Source of the DNA: Neodontobutis hainanensis
Lineage: Eukaryota; Chordata; Actinopteri; Gobiiformes; Odontobutidae
Reading direction: 5' to 3'
DNA length: 64,000 bases
Assembly: GCA_024349245.1 (NCBI GenBank)
Contig: JALDNG010000105.1
Span: forward strand, 978,501-1,042,500
Positions 44,990 to 55,628 of the stretch are shown here, in pieces (the first letter of the stretch is position 1; each line of letters begins with the position of its first letter). Both the position numbers and the translations under genes were made by a program. Under the pieces are notes generated by a model that worked only from the letters and a program-made list of their open reading frames with translations, was not told the DNA's origin and did not search any database.

Positions 44990-45440
44990 ACCTGTCAATC
45001 AAAAGTATTAGCGATTTTCCTACATTTTGATTGGCTGTTATTGGCTGTGGTTAGCTCTGGTTGGCGGTTATCGGGGCTTGGGGGCGGGAGTTACGTGTGA
45101 TGGCGATATTACTACTAATACAATAATATGCTCCAGAGCAACTTCAGATAGAGACTTACATCAAAGTTGAAAAAAAAAATGTAATTAAAATTTCGTTGAC
45201 TTGTGGCATTTTGGCCAATTCTTTGTTAAATATTCTCTCAGTTGCTGCTGTGTGGCGTTAGCCTCGGTTTCCAGTTGTTTAGAGACGTTTATCTAGCTTG
45301 TTAGATGCTAATGCTAAGCTAGCATTATACAGCCGTTGGACTTGAACTCAACGCCATTAGTCTCCAGTTTACCCAGTTAACGACGCCAGGACATTAAAAA
45401 GTGATCCACGAAATTCTGTTTCGCCATGGGAGAGGTATTT
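44990..45440 (+). promoter_or_regulatory. Candidate CpG promoter and first exon of an unidentified transcript
   Basis: Repeated GATTGGCTG/TTATTGGCTG (inverted CCAAT), GGGGGCGGGAGTTACGTGTG and a CpG-richer stretch precede a Kozak-like GCCATGGGAGAG directly followed by GTATTT, a possible short coding exon (M-G-E) and donor at 45434. An open segment that could be its next exon is at 46556-46711. This looks like a housekeeping promoter, but no homologous protein is recognised. Confidence 0.3.
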
Positions 45441-45754
45441 TTCCGTCTCACAGTAAAATTACTGATTTAATTGGAGCTTTCACTGCTAGGGATTGTGTTT
45501 AATCCTATTTTCCCGTATTAGGTTAGCCTACTAGCTAGTGCTAGTTAATTGTTTGCTGAAGGACGCCATTTTACAAACCGTTCTTTTGGGTTAGTTTTCT
45601 ATTTGTTCTTCAACACCATATATAATGTTGACATATATCAGGCTCTTACACAACTGACTGTCTTTTTACAGTGTATATAATAATCTAGTTTAGCTTTAGT
45701 GCTGTTTTTATTAGTGCCATGCTACAAAACCATTTTCTTTTGCTAAATACACTG
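45441..45754. other. Spacer or first-intron sequence
   Basis: AT-rich single-copy sequence between the candidate first exon and the 11-bp array; nothing recognised. Confidence 0.4.
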
Positions 45755-46515
45755 TTTTAGTCCTGTTCAGACCTGGTTCAGACCTGGTTCGGACCTGGTT
45801 TGGACCTGGTTTAACTTTAGATATTGCTCGGACCTGGTTTAGACTTGGTTTAGACTTGGTTTAGTCCTGGTTCAGACCTGGTTTAGACCTGGTATAGACT
45901 TGGTATAGACCTGGTTCAGAACTGGTTTGGACCTGGTTTAACTTTAGATATTGCTCAGACCTGGTTTAGACCTGTTTTGGACCTGGGTTAGACCGGGTTT
46001 AGACCTGGGTTAGACCTGGGTTAGACCGGGTTTAGACCTGGTTTGGACCTGGGTTAGACTTGGTTTAGTCCTGGTTCAGACCTGGTTTGGACCTGGGTTA
46101 GACCTGGGTTAAACCGGGTTTAGACCTGGTTTAGACCTGGTTTGGACCTGGGTTAGACTTGGTTTAGTCCTGGTTCAGACCTGGTTCGGACCTGGGTTAG
46201 ACCTGGTTTGGACCTGGGTTAGACCGGGTTTAGAACTGGTTTGGATCTGGTCTAACTTTAGATATTGCTCGGACCTGGTTCAGTCCTGGTTCAGTCCTGG
46301 TTCAGACCTGGTATAGACTTGGTATAGACCTGGTTCAAAATTGGTTTGAACCAGATTTAACTTTAGATATTGCTCAGACCTGGTTTAGACCTGTTTTGGA
46401 CCTGGGTTAGTCCGGGTTTAGACCTGGTTTGGACCTGGTTTAGACCGGGTTCAGACCGGGTTTAGACCTGGTTTGGACCTGGGTTAGACCGGGTTTAGAC
46501 CTGTTATCGTCCTGG
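45755..46515. repeat. 11-bp minisatellite with interspersed TTTAACTTTAGATATTGCTC
   Basis: CTGGTTTAGAC, CTGGTTCAGAC and CTGGGTTAGAC units. The block TTTAACTTTAGATATTGCTC recurs at about 45815, 45942, 46253 and 46360, showing higher-order duplications of segments of 125-440 bp. Confidence 0.94.
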
Positions 46516-46555
46516 TTTTTCTCTCATTTTTCCTCTTTTCTCTCTGATGTCTCCT

Positions 46556-46711
46556 CAGCTGAGTCTTCAGTCGGAGAGAGTTGGAGGTGTGTTTCTCACG
46601 TGGAGCTGTTTATTTGAGTCTGACTCATGTCGGGCGTGTGGTAAACCCCCAGAACATGACTCAGCAGGTTCTCCTCCAGAACATGACTCAGCAGATTCAC
46701 TCTGTCTGCGA
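46556..46711 (+). other. Possible exon of unknown transcript
   Basis: TC-rich sequence ending in CTCCTCAG precedes 46556, and CTGCGAG/GTGGGC could be a donor at 46711. Two frames are open between them; one contains an internal near-duplicate (PEHDSAGSPPEHDSADS) produced by a 24-bp tandem duplication. A CA microsatellite follows at 46720. I cannot link it to a known protein. Confidence 0.2.
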
Positions 46712-47424
46712 GGTGGGCCACACACACACACACACACACACTCTGCTGACAAGTCACTTATGAGGGGTTTTTACCAGACACTCACTTCCTGTTCGAGGAA
46801 AGTCCTTATACGGTCGAGGGGCTGGTGACATCACAGTGACAGACCGGCTGGATATGTTTTCACTAACACTGACCTACGGAATATCAGTTTCTCATTGAAC
46901 TGTTCAGACTTTGCCCACACAAATCCATTATTACAGTTATTTATAAAAATAATGACAAGATGCAATCTGTTTATTTTAATCAAGACATTTCTCTTTTTGT
47001 ATTTTTACACACACTGTAAAACTCATCAGGAGCTTAGCTCAAGAAAACATTTTAATCAAGACTGAACTTAAGGAATGAAAATAATGAATTCAATTTGACT
47101 AAACTTTATATAACTTAAAAAACATATGTTGTTTTTTAAACATTTGTGGGATTTAAATGTAACCTAAGAATATATTATTTTACATATTTAGTGAAATTGT
47201 GGCTTTATTTGGTTAAAAATTCTTTGTTTTTGTTTCTTCACTCTGTTATATCCACTCATACATATATTTTTAAATGTGAAAACTGAGAGTAAGCGTACTT
47301 GGCTTTTTCTTGTTTCTGGACTTTTATTCAGTTTTATTCACTTACACTCATACTAACAGAAGAGCAAGACAACTCTTTAGAAAGCCATTAATGAATGAAT
47401 GTTTCCGGTCTTTGAACGTTTCTC
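46712..47424. other. Gene-free, short (CA)n at 46720-46742
   Basis: Apart from the CA run, AT-rich single-copy sequence. Nothing recognised. Confidence 0.5.
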
Positions 47425-47529
47425 ATGAAACGTAGTGATGTCATTAGGTCGCACCTGGATCCTCGCCGTGAGCCGTCTCTCATCCTAGCGTCATGACTCA
47501 GCATTTTATCAAACACAGCAGCTTCAAAT
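47425..47529. repeat. Left arm of a 105-bp inverted repeat
   Basis: ATGAAACGTAGTGATGTCAT TAGGTCGCACCTGGATC begins a segment whose diverged reverse complement (about 85% by eye) lies at 50591-50694. Both ends of the similarity are fairly sharp. No TIR-like terminus or target duplication was found. Confidence 0.75.
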
Positions 47530-48565
47530 GCACATCTGTTGCTTTAAAGAGTCTGTAGTTAATAATAACCACTCACTTCCTTTTCATGAAGAGAAAAGTG
47601 AATCAGGACTAAACAGGCTTTAGTCGACTGATGAGGTCAGAGTGACCACAGAGTGACCACTGGTCCAACAGTGTCATGGTTCTTTTACTTATTCTGTTTT
47701 GGTCTGTGTTAGTCAGGGCCGGGCAAGAAATCTAATGAATCTGATTTATTTTAGTTCTTCATTTTGAAAAGTTTAGTCCTGGTTTGTTCCTGGTTTAAAC
47801 CTTGTTTAGCCCAAGTTGTTTTTTTAATTTGGAGTTTTGGAATTTCTGAGTATTTTGGCCGAGTAGTTCTGAAGTTTAAGTCTCTGAAGAGGAGAATGTA
47901 AAGCTTTGAGTCGAAGCAAAACTCGGTCTGAAGCCCACAGTCGACGTCTCTCGGCTCGCTCTTTGTGAATTAAACCCACTAGTCTCTGTCTCTGCTGCAT
48001 TTAACCGAACACGTTAAAGAGAGAGACCCCTGCAGCTGCTGGATTTAAAGTTTACTTCTTTGTTGTAGACACTTAATCTGTTTATTAACGTTATCTCTCA
48101 CGTATTGTCCCAGACTGAACTGAAACTTTCCACAATTTCACAAGAGCTACACGCAAACACACTTAAAAACCCCGACTCCCTCACAAGCTGAACTTATGAT
48201 GGACCATTTCCTTTTGTCCTTTTCTTCTCAAGAGTTTCTTGTTGTCAGTGTCTCTTAAACTAAATAAACCCTGCTCGCGTTGATGCAGTGCTTTTTCTAT
48301 TTATTGACACAACACAGTTCTCAGTGAGTTTAGTCTGATTTACTGTAAAAACCCGAGTCATGGGAATTCTGACTAAAACATTTAAAACATGGAAGATGGA
48401 TCCTGGAAAGATCCTTAAAAGGAAGAAAAAGGCAGCTTCTGAGGAATTGCTTCGACTGAAAATCTGAGTTTCATGTTCGTGGGTTTGGTCTCGGCGATGT
48501 GCTGTGAATGAAATAAACTGTTTACGTGTCGGACTTTCTGGGACTCGTGATGAAAAAAGAGGATG
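47530..48565. other. Gene-free single-copy sequence
   Basis: No repeat family or coding exon recognised; one isolated degenerate CTGGTTTAGTCC unit near 47780. Confidence 0.5.
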
Positions 48566-48569
48566 TCCT

Positions 48570-48785
48570 GCTCAGTCCTGGTTCAGTCCTGCTTCAGTCC
48601 TGCTTCAAACATGTTCAGTCCTGGTTCAGTCCTGTTCAGTCCTGGTTCAAACCTGTTCAGTCCTGGTTCAGTCCTGTTCAGTGGTAGTTCAGTCCTGGTT
48701 TAAACCTGTTCAGTCCTGTTCAGTGGTAGTTCAGTCCTGGTTCAGTTGTAGTTCAGTTTTACGTTTAACATGTTCAGTTAAAGTT
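48570..48785. repeat. Short array of CAGTCCTGGTT/CAGTGGTAGTT units
   Basis: A degenerate 10-11-bp array related to the CTGGTTCAGTC family, with a local variant CAGTGGTAGTT found nowhere else in the window. Confidence 0.85.
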
Positions 48786-49000
48786 TAGATCACACACACA
48801 TTAATTTAAGGAATATTCCATAGGTTTTGAATTATTTATGTCAAATCTTTTGTGTATATCTTGTTACTGCTTGTCTTAAAAGCCACAAACTTGTTATGAT
48901 TTGTTATCCTTCCTTTGTTTTTGTTCTTCCTGTTCATTGTCACCTGTTCCACAAAGGTCTCTCAGTAAGGCATGGCTTCAGCTTGAATTCTAGCTGCATT

Positions 49001-49025
49001 CTGAGCCCAGAGGCTCTGGGCTCAG
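49001..49025. repeat. 25-bp near-perfect palindrome
   Basis: CTGAGCCCAGAG, one central G, then CTCTGGGCTCAG: 12-bp arms around a single base. It lies just before the 26-bp array and belongs to no obvious element. Confidence 0.9.
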
Positions 49026-49044
49026 AACCAGGCTCCCTCCAGTT

Positions 49045-49445
49045 TCTCACTGGATCATAGCTCACTAAAGTCTCCCTGGACCAGAGCTCGCTAAAGTCTC
49101 CCTGGATCAGAGCTCACTAAAGTCTCCCTGGATCAGAGCTCACTAAAGTCTCCCTGGATCAGAGCTCACTAAAGTCTCCCTGGACCAGAGCTCACTAAAG
49201 TCTCCCTGGATCAGAGCTCACTAAAGTCTCCCTGGACCAGAGCTCACTAAAGTCTCCCTGGACCAGAGCTCACTAAAGTCTCCCTGGACCAGAGCTCACT
49301 AAAGTCTCCCTGGACCAGAGCTCACTAAAGTCTCCCTGGACCAGAGCTCACTAAAGTCTCCCTGGACCAGAGCTCACTAAAGTCTCCCTGGACCAGAGCT
49401 CACTAAAGTCTCCCTGGATCAGAGCTCACTAAAGTCTCACTGGAT
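49045..49445. repeat. 26-bp minisatellite
   Basis: Fifteen or so copies of AGCTCACTAAAGTCTCCCTG followed by GACCAG or GATCAG. Very homogeneous, with the GACCAG/GATCAG variants in blocks, suggesting recent expansion. Confidence 0.96.
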
Positions 49446-49449
49446 AAGG

Positions 49450-50035
49450 TACTTCTCCGCTCGGCACTCTCAGGTCACCCCATTTGCACACGTCTGATCA
49501 CTTCTTGTAACTCTTGACCTCGATCTAACTTCTCCAGACACTGCGACTGTTTTACCGCTGGTCACATCGTGCCAGCCTCCGGTCAGCTGAGAGAAAATGG
49601 CGCAAGTCAAAAGATCTTACTGACCTCTCTATCTACCAGTCTCTCCTCTCTAATTTCTCTGCTGATGTCACTTCTGCAAAAACCATCTACTACCATTCTA
49701 AGTTAATCAACTCACCTGACTCACGGACTCTCTTTAAAACCTTCTCTGCCCTCCTTTGTCCGCCTGCTCCCCCTCCTTCATCAGAGTTAACAGCTGATGA
49801 TTTTGCGTCTTTCTTTGTAAAGAAAACAACCGCCATCAGCAGTCAGTTTTCTGCACCAGCACCTGTTGAACTCTTTCACACCCCTGATACGTGTTTGCTC
49901 CCTTCTTTTTCTCCTCTAACTGAAGCAGACGTTTCCAAGGTCATTAGTTCTAACCACCCTACCACCTGCCTCTGGATCCCATCCCCACACATCTCCTTCA
50001 GGCCATCTCTCCAGCTGTCGTGTATGCTCTTAAAG
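49450..50035 (+). pseudogene. L2-like LINE ORF2 fragment (between endonuclease and RT)
   Basis: The + strand encodes DLTDLSIYQSLLSNFSADVT, then AKTIYYHSKLINS, LFKTFSALLCPPAPP and ELTADDFASFFVKKTTAI. This is the linker between the endonuclease and reverse transcriptase in fish L2/CR1 LINEs ('aKs-x-F-Y-x-x-K-I ... LF ... LL-x-P-P ... L-x-x-x-D-F-x-x-F-F-x-x-K-I'). It breaks off before the RT catalytic motifs. Confidence 0.7.
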
Positions 50036-50144
50036 TGACTCTATATAACTTTTAGCCTGCGTTTCGTAAAGATCTACAGATCGGAACCCCTTAAAAGGTC
50101 CTCGAGTAAGTGCGCCACCATACAGCGATATACAGCGTTATACC

Positions 50145-50356
50145 GGCAGTAGCTCAGTGGGTAGAGCAGTCGGATTTCAACCCGAAGGTAGTTTGTTCTA
50201 TTCCCGCTCTCCCCACAGTTCATACTGTTGTTGTGTCCTTGGGCAAGACACTTAACCCACCTTACCTCCAGTGGCTGTAACACTGGTAATTACTGTAGAA
50301 CAATGTAAGTCGTTTTGGATAAAAGCGTCTGCTAAATTAATAAATGTAAATGTAAA
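50145..50356 (+). mobile_element. tRNA-derived SINE with core and L2-type tail, full length
   Basis: Starts GGCAGTAGCTCAGTGGGTAG (A box), has a degenerate B box (GTTCTATTCCC), the core GTGTCCTTGGGCAAGACACT, and the tail TCGTTTTGGATAAAAGCGTC ending in AAATGTAAATGTAAAT. Same family as 22907-23244 (head and core) but with the L2 tail. Not a functional tRNA gene. Confidence 0.9.
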
Positions 50357-50590
50357 TTCCTCCGTCCAACAGAGGGCAGGCTCCAAAAGTGGAAATACAA
50401 GGAGAAACCCAATGTCGACTTTACAAGTGTAAAAATCATGTTTACAGCCTGGTACAAAGCCTGTGCCTCTGCAGTACCTTCACAGCCCATCAGGGGGCCT
50501 CGGACCCCAGTTTGGGAAACACTGGTTTTAACGTATGTTGGTCTATTGAGATTGTCTCTTATTTTACCTTATGTTTAATCGCAGTAAAGC

Positions 50591-50694
50591 TTTGATGCTG
50601 CTGTGTTTGATAAAGTGCTGAGTCATGACGCTGCAACGACAGATGGCTCACAGCGAAGATCCAGGTGCGACCTAATGACATCACTACGTTTCAT
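50591..50694. repeat. Right arm of the 105-bp inverted repeat
   Basis: Reverse complement of 47425-47529 with about 15% difference. The 3.1 kb between the arms contain a palindrome, an array, a LINE fragment and a SINE. Confidence 0.75.
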
Positions 50695-50799
50695 GGTTCT
50701 CAAGTTTAAAGGCTGAGGTCATGGTCTCATCGCACAAGGACTTACCGACAGAAGCTGAGTCACAAGAGGAAATGTCAAATTCAAACTGGTTTATTGTAA

Positions 50800-50900
50800 A
50801 AGTACAGGTTTAGTTGGATTTGAACAGGTTTTAGTTGGATTTGAACAGGTTTTAGTTGGATTTAAGCAGGTTTTAGTTGGATTTGAACAGGTTTTAGTAA
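50800..50900. repeat. 21-bp minisatellite, short
   Basis: Four to five copies of AACAGGTTTTAGTTGGATTTG, the unit of the nub1 intron array, immediately followed by the 31-bp array. Confidence 0.92.
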
Positions 50901-50929
50901 ACGTCCCGAACATCGAACGTCCCAAACAG

Positions 50930-51350
50930 GAGGCTGGACCACAGTGGACGTCTCGAACAGGAGACAGGAGACGGTAGACGTCTCGAACAGAAGACAGGAC
51001 CACAGTGGACATCCCGAACAGGAGACAGGACCACAATGGACGTCCCGAACAGGAGACAGGACCACAGTGGACGTCCCGAACAGGAGACAGGACCACAGTG
51101 GACGTCCCGAACAGGAGACAGGACCACAGTGGACGTCCCGAACAGGAGACAGGACCACAGTGGACGTCCCGAACAGGAGACAGGACCACAGTGGACGTCC
51201 CGAACAGGAGACAGGACCACAGTGGACGTCCCGAACAGGAGACAGGACCACAGTGGACGTCCCGAACAGGAAACAGGACCACAGTGGACGTCCCGAACAG
51301 GAAACAGGACCTCAGTGGACGTCTCGAACAGGAGACAGAAGACAGTGGAC
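50930..51350. repeat. 31-bp minisatellite
   Basis: About thirteen copies of GGACCACAGTGGACGTCCCG followed by AACAGGAGACA. Central copies are almost identical and edge copies diverged, the normal pattern for an array growing from the middle. GGACGTCC is palindromic inside each unit. Confidence 0.95.
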
Positions 51351-51526
51351 ATGAAAGTGAAAGGGTCATTTTTGTGAAACATTAACAAATGCTGGGGAAG
51401 AGTTGTGCTGTGAACAGCTGACTGTGATTGAACTGCTGCAGCTGAATGTAACCCAAGATGGCGTCATATCCAGGTGTGAACAGCTCCCTCTCACTCTCTT
51501 TCTCTCACGTCTCTTTGTGAGTCTTT

Positions 51527-51670
51527 GTGCTGCTCCTCTGGTTTTCATCTGAACAGTGCTCTGACCCACAGCCCTGTCACACAAACGCTGAGATCAGAGC
51601 CAGACTGGGGCAGATGAGACGCTGTGATGTCATGACTTCGCAGGGGTTTCCCCAACATCCAGACGCTTTG
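51527..51670 (+). repeat. Single-copy relative of the 57-bp array
   Basis: The order CTCTGGTTTTC..CTGAACAGTGC, ACGCTGAGA..AGAGC..GGGGCAGATGAGAC, TGTGATGTCATGAC, GGGGTTTCCCC, ACATCCAGACG matches the left and right flanks of the big array (52185-52260 and 54115-54178) joined with one repeat unit. It therefore looks like the unexpanded version of the same locus, now 2.5 kb away. Confidence 0.75.
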
Positions 51671-51785
51671 AAAACCTTTGTGATGATAAGCTTCATTCAT
51701 CGCTTTTCTAAGTAAGCTTTAGCCATATATCGTATCTTTCACAGATCTCACATCACAAATCAGTCATACAGATTAAAGATAGAGG

Positions 51786-51880
51786 TTTTAGATGGATTTA
51801 AACATGTTTTAGATGAATTTGAACAAGTTTTAGATGGATTTAAACTGGTTTTAGATGGATTTGAACAGGTTTTAGATAGA
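51786..51880. repeat. 21-bp minisatellite, short
   Basis: Four to five copies of GTTTTAGATGGATTTAAACAG-like units, another member of the 21-bp family. Confidence 0.9.
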
Positions 51881-51884
51881 CTTT

Positions 51885-52030
51885 GATCTGAGACCAGACA
51901 ATGAGTGATCGGCAGGTGTGTGGTGGACTGTTGGTTCCTGTTAAAAGCCTGGCTGCAGCGTTTTGTACCATTTAGAGACCCTCAGAGAAGAGTTGGTAAA
52001 ACAAGTAAAAAGAGGGTTACAGTTCTCGAA
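51885..52030 (-). mobile_element. LINE 3' fragment (low confidence)
   Basis: GAGCAGCAGCG-like wording seen in the LINE remnant at 22150 is echoed here as CTGGCTGCAGCGTTTTGTACC and AAAGAGGGTTACAGT. On the minus strand this resembles the C-terminal end of L2-type LINEs. Only weakly supported. Confidence 0.3.
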
Positions 52031-52224
52031 ATGAGAAATAAACACTGAATAATCCCCTCCAGATCAGCTCTAGACAACAGAGATAAAAGAATCAGCTAAA
52101 TGAATAAATGTTAAACAGCTGCTGATGAACTTTATTTTTAGTTAAATCATTTTTGGTTTAGGCATAGTCCTGGTTTAGACCTGGTTCTCTGGTTTTCCTC
52201 TGAACAGTGCGCTGACCAACGCCC

Positions 52225-52767
52225 TGAGACCAGAGCAGGACCGGGGCAGATGAGACTCTGTGCCCTGTCGCACAGACGCTGAGACCAGAGCAGGACCGGG
52301 GCAGATGAGACTCTGTGCCCTGTCGCACAGACGCTGAGACCAGAGCAGGACCGGGGCAGATGAGACTCTGTGCCCTGTCGCACAGACGCTGAGACCAGAG
52401 CAGGACCGGGGCAGATGAGACTCTGTGCCCTGTCGCACAGACGCTGAGACCAGAGCAGGACCGGGGCAGATGAGACTCTGCCCTGTCGCACAGACGCTGA
52501 GACCAGAGCAGGACCGGGGCAGATGAGACTCTGTGCCCTGTCGCACAGACGCTGAGACCAGAGCAGGACCGGGGCAGATGAGGCTCTGTGCCCTGTCGTA
52601 CAGACGCTGAGACCAGAGCAGGACCGGGGCAGATGAGACTCTGCCCTGTCGCACAGACGCTGAGACCAGAGCAGGACCGGGGCAGATGAGGCTCTGTGCC
52701 CTGTCGCACAGACGCTGAGACCAGAGCAGGACCGGGGCAGATGAGGCTCTGTGCCCTGTCGTACAGA
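52225..52767. repeat. 57-bp minisatellite, left part
   Basis: About ten units of CAGACGCTGAGACCAGAGCA, GGACCGGGGCAGATGAGACT and CTGTGCCCTGTCGCA; a 53-bp version lacks TGTG. The array is interrupted at 52768 by a hAT remnant and continues at 53541. Confidence 0.95.
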
Positions 52768-53543
52768 CTAGGGATGGGCGTTTTCCGCAAATATCACATT
52801 CGAATATTTGAGCTCACAAAAAACGAATATTCGAATATTCGTTTATTTAAATTAAGTTTAATGAGACAGACGTTATTTTTCAGTAACATTTAGGCTATTG
52901 TTTCCGTCATTTTTGAACAAGCTTATGCACAATAAGCTTAACCATTACGCTACATCGTGTGTAAAAGGTGAACAAAAAAACGTAAATAAAGCCGCCTGCA
53001 GCAATTAGGCTATTGTAGGCTACAGAACCCAGCCTAGGCTACATTTAACTTTGAACCTTTTAAACTGTCAGCAAATCTTTTTTGCTTTCTTTCTATTGTT
53101 TTACATGTTCTTGTTAAGGAACACAAGCATGTCAACATGATCGGGGGAAAGTGGGCTCCTATAGTCTGTTAACAATGAGGCCGGCTGCGGAGAAAACGCG
53201 CTCTGACGGCACAGAAGTTGCCGGGACACACAAGTAACGGTGTGCTAAGCGACTAAGTTTTGTGAAGCGCTTTGTGTTTTCGTTCCACCACTGAATGGGA
53301 TCCTCATCGGTTGGAATACATGGCTCCAGCAAGAACTGTTCCCACTCGTCTCGGCTGGATTCTCTGTAATCATCGCCGAAGAACTGGCTCAGCCTTTTCC
53401 GACGAGCGGGCATTGCCGCATCCTCTTCATCGTTGGTGGCGGCGGCTGCATCCGCGCCACTCGCATCAAGGAAAATGCAAAAATATAGCGAAATTCGAAT
53501 AGCATTTTTATTTATCGAATAATTACAGCAGACCGAATATTGT
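52768..53543 (-). mobile_element. hAT transposon remnant with transposase C-terminus
   Basis: About 775 bp inserted within the 57-bp array. The minus strand encodes QFFGDDYRESSRDEWEQFLL, then RFTKLSRLAHRYLCVPATSV and PSERVFSAAGLIVNR. The last part is the hAT dimerisation domain ('LA-x-x-Y-L-x-h-P-A-T-S-V-P-S-E-R-x-F-S-x-A-G'). The left border has TAGGGATGGGCG, like many hAT ends, and CGAATATTCG repeats follow. The right border lacks a matching inverted repeat. GTCGTACAGAC flanks both sides, while most array units have GTCGCACAGAC, so it may include a target duplication. No catalytic DDE part is present; the element was non-autonomous or is internally deleted. Confidence 0.8.
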
Positions 53544-54140
53544 CGTACAGACGCTGAGACCAGAGCAGGACCGGGGCAGATGAGGCTCTGTGCCCTGTCG
53601 CACAGACGCTGAGACCAGAGCAGGACCGGGGCAGATGAGGCTCTGTGCCCTGTCGCACAGACGCTGAGACCAGAGCAGGACCGGGGCAGATGAGACTCTG
53701 CCCTGTCGCACAGACGCTGAGACCAGAGCAGGACCGGGGCAGATGAGACTCTGCCCTGTCGCACAGACGCTGAGACCAGAGCAGGACCGGGACAGATGAG
53801 ACTCTGAGCCCTGTCGCACAGACGCTGAGACCAGAGCAGGACCGGGACAGATGAGACTCTGAGCCCTGTCGCACAGACGCTGAGACCAGAGCAGGACCGG
53901 GACAGATGAGACTCTGTGCCCTGTCGCACAGACGCTGAGACCAGAGCAGGACCGGGGCAGATGAGACTCTGTGCCCTGTCGCACAGACGCTGAGACCAGA
54001 GCAGGACCGGGGCAGATGAGACTCTGTGCCCTGTCGCACAGACGCTGAGACCAGAGCAGGACCGGGGCAGATGAGACTCTGTGCCCTGTCGCACAGACGC
54101 TGAGACCAGAGCAGGACCGGGGCAGATGAGACTCTGTGAT
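53541..54140. repeat. 57-bp minisatellite, right part
   Basis: Continues the same array after the hAT insertion, about eleven units; some carry GGACCGGGACAG and GAGCCCTG instead of GGACCGGGGCAG and GTGCCCTG. Ends with the flank TGTGATGTCATGACGTCG shared with 51620. Confidence 0.95.
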
Positions 54141-54268
54141 GTCATGACGTCGTAGGGGTTTCCCCCACATCCAGACGTGGACGTGTGGAGAAGCAGCGAC
54201 TCTACTCTGAGCTCCTCACCCTGTGTTTCAGGGAGAGTCCAGTCATCCTCTGGAGAAAGCTCATTTTA

Positions 54269-55520
54269 GCAGGTTTCAGAGACCAGAGATGAGAGTAGGA
54301 ACACCTTATTCAAAAAGTTATTATTAATCCATGTCCCGGTTATGACAATATTCAAGATATAACCTTCACACGCCTCAGAGAAACAGTCAATAATGTCTGT
54401 GCTCCACGACAAACGATTCTTCCAGGATTCACTAAATGAGACAAGAAGAAGAAACACACAGACGTGGCTTATTCACCTTTATATTTGCAACAGAAATACA
54501 AAAAAAACACATAAACCTGTCTTGACCTTGTCTGTAGTGAGCAGTCCCAGAGCAGGACAAGGTTTAGAAAAGACACTGAAGAATATGACGTCCTTCAGCA
54601 GCTGTTTGATGGAGCGATAGTTAAAAGTCTGTGAGAGCAGCAGAGACTCTATGAGTCGTCTAACGTGGAAGTGGCCTAGTGTTGGACAAACGGCAGAGTT
54701 CTTGTGAAATAATGTTTAATAACAGTTTTGAAATCCCAGTAATAGCTTTATTTTTCTTTTGCATCATCAGACTAAACTCGCACATGCTCAGTTCATAAGC
54801 AGCTTCAGAAACTGGGATAAGAGCCGCAGAAGGATCTGGTGTTTACAGCACAAAGACAAGTGCATGTGAACAGAGAATACCTTAATAATACTCCAACGGC
54901 TCATCGGCTCAAGCTTGTTTTGAGCATTTATGCTGCTTTAGCCTTAAATTAATCGAGAGTTAAATTGTTGATGACAAAAAGCTTTAGTTTTGTCCAGTCT
55001 TCAGGTGAAACACACTTGATTTCCTCGTGTCACCTCTGCTGCTGTTGCGGTTTCCCATCATTCTCTCTGTTTCCTGCTGTAAGCTGTAAGTTTAATGCCT
55101 GCTGCTCAATTATTCATCCAGGCATCTCGTCATGAAACTCCAGAAGACGGCATCCATTTTTCATCGATTCCTCTCGCATCAGGGCCTCTGTCTCTAAACA
55201 CGTTAAGTAAAGCACAGATTTAGCTTTAACTGATTAACTGTACTTCGTCTGTGTCGGACCAGTGACTTCTCAAAGTTTGGACAATTATTTCCAAATCATG
55301 GCATATCTTTAAACTAATTCTTACCCCCTTTAAGCTGCAGTATACTCTCTGACAAAGTGACAAAGTCATCTAAACCTAACCTGCCTCTACTAACTCTTTT
55401 CCTGTTCTGTACAAAGAAGTTAGTCAGGTCCTTGTTGCTTCCATTCAATTTCAAGGGCAGGGTTTACAAGAGAAATGTTGTCAGAGAAACGCCGAAACGT
55501 GACACAAAAAAAGGTGACAC
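54269..55520. other. Gene-free single-copy sequence
   Basis: No exon, array or element recognised. Confidence 0.5.
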
Positions 55521-55523
55521 ATT

Positions 55524-55628
55524 TACAATTACATTTACATTTATGCTTTTATCCAAAGCAACTTACATTGTTCTACAGTAATTACCAGTGTTACAGCCAC
55601 TGGAGGCAAGGTGGGTTAAGTGTCTTGT
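55524..55628 (-). mobile_element. Truncated SINE (tail and part of core)
   Basis: On the minus strand: CAAGACACTTAACCCACCTT, GCCTCCAGTGGCTGTAACAC, TGGTAATTACTGTAGAACAA and the L2-type tail GCTTTGGATAAAAGC. The core is cut exactly at GTCTTG, where the 25-bp array starts, so the tRNA head is lost. Confidence 0.85.

Noticed and set aside
50145..50220. Functional tRNA gene
   Set aside because: Only a degenerate tRNA-like head; it is joined to a SINE core and L2 tail, with B box mutated.
50791..51388. ORFs over the 31-bp array
   Set aside because: Several frames on both strands are open at once and track the repeat unit.
53159..54145. 328-codon minus-strand ORF as a fusion gene
   Set aside because: The N-terminal two-thirds is 57-bp array; only the C-terminal part is hAT transposase, and it ends truncated. 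No evidence of expression.
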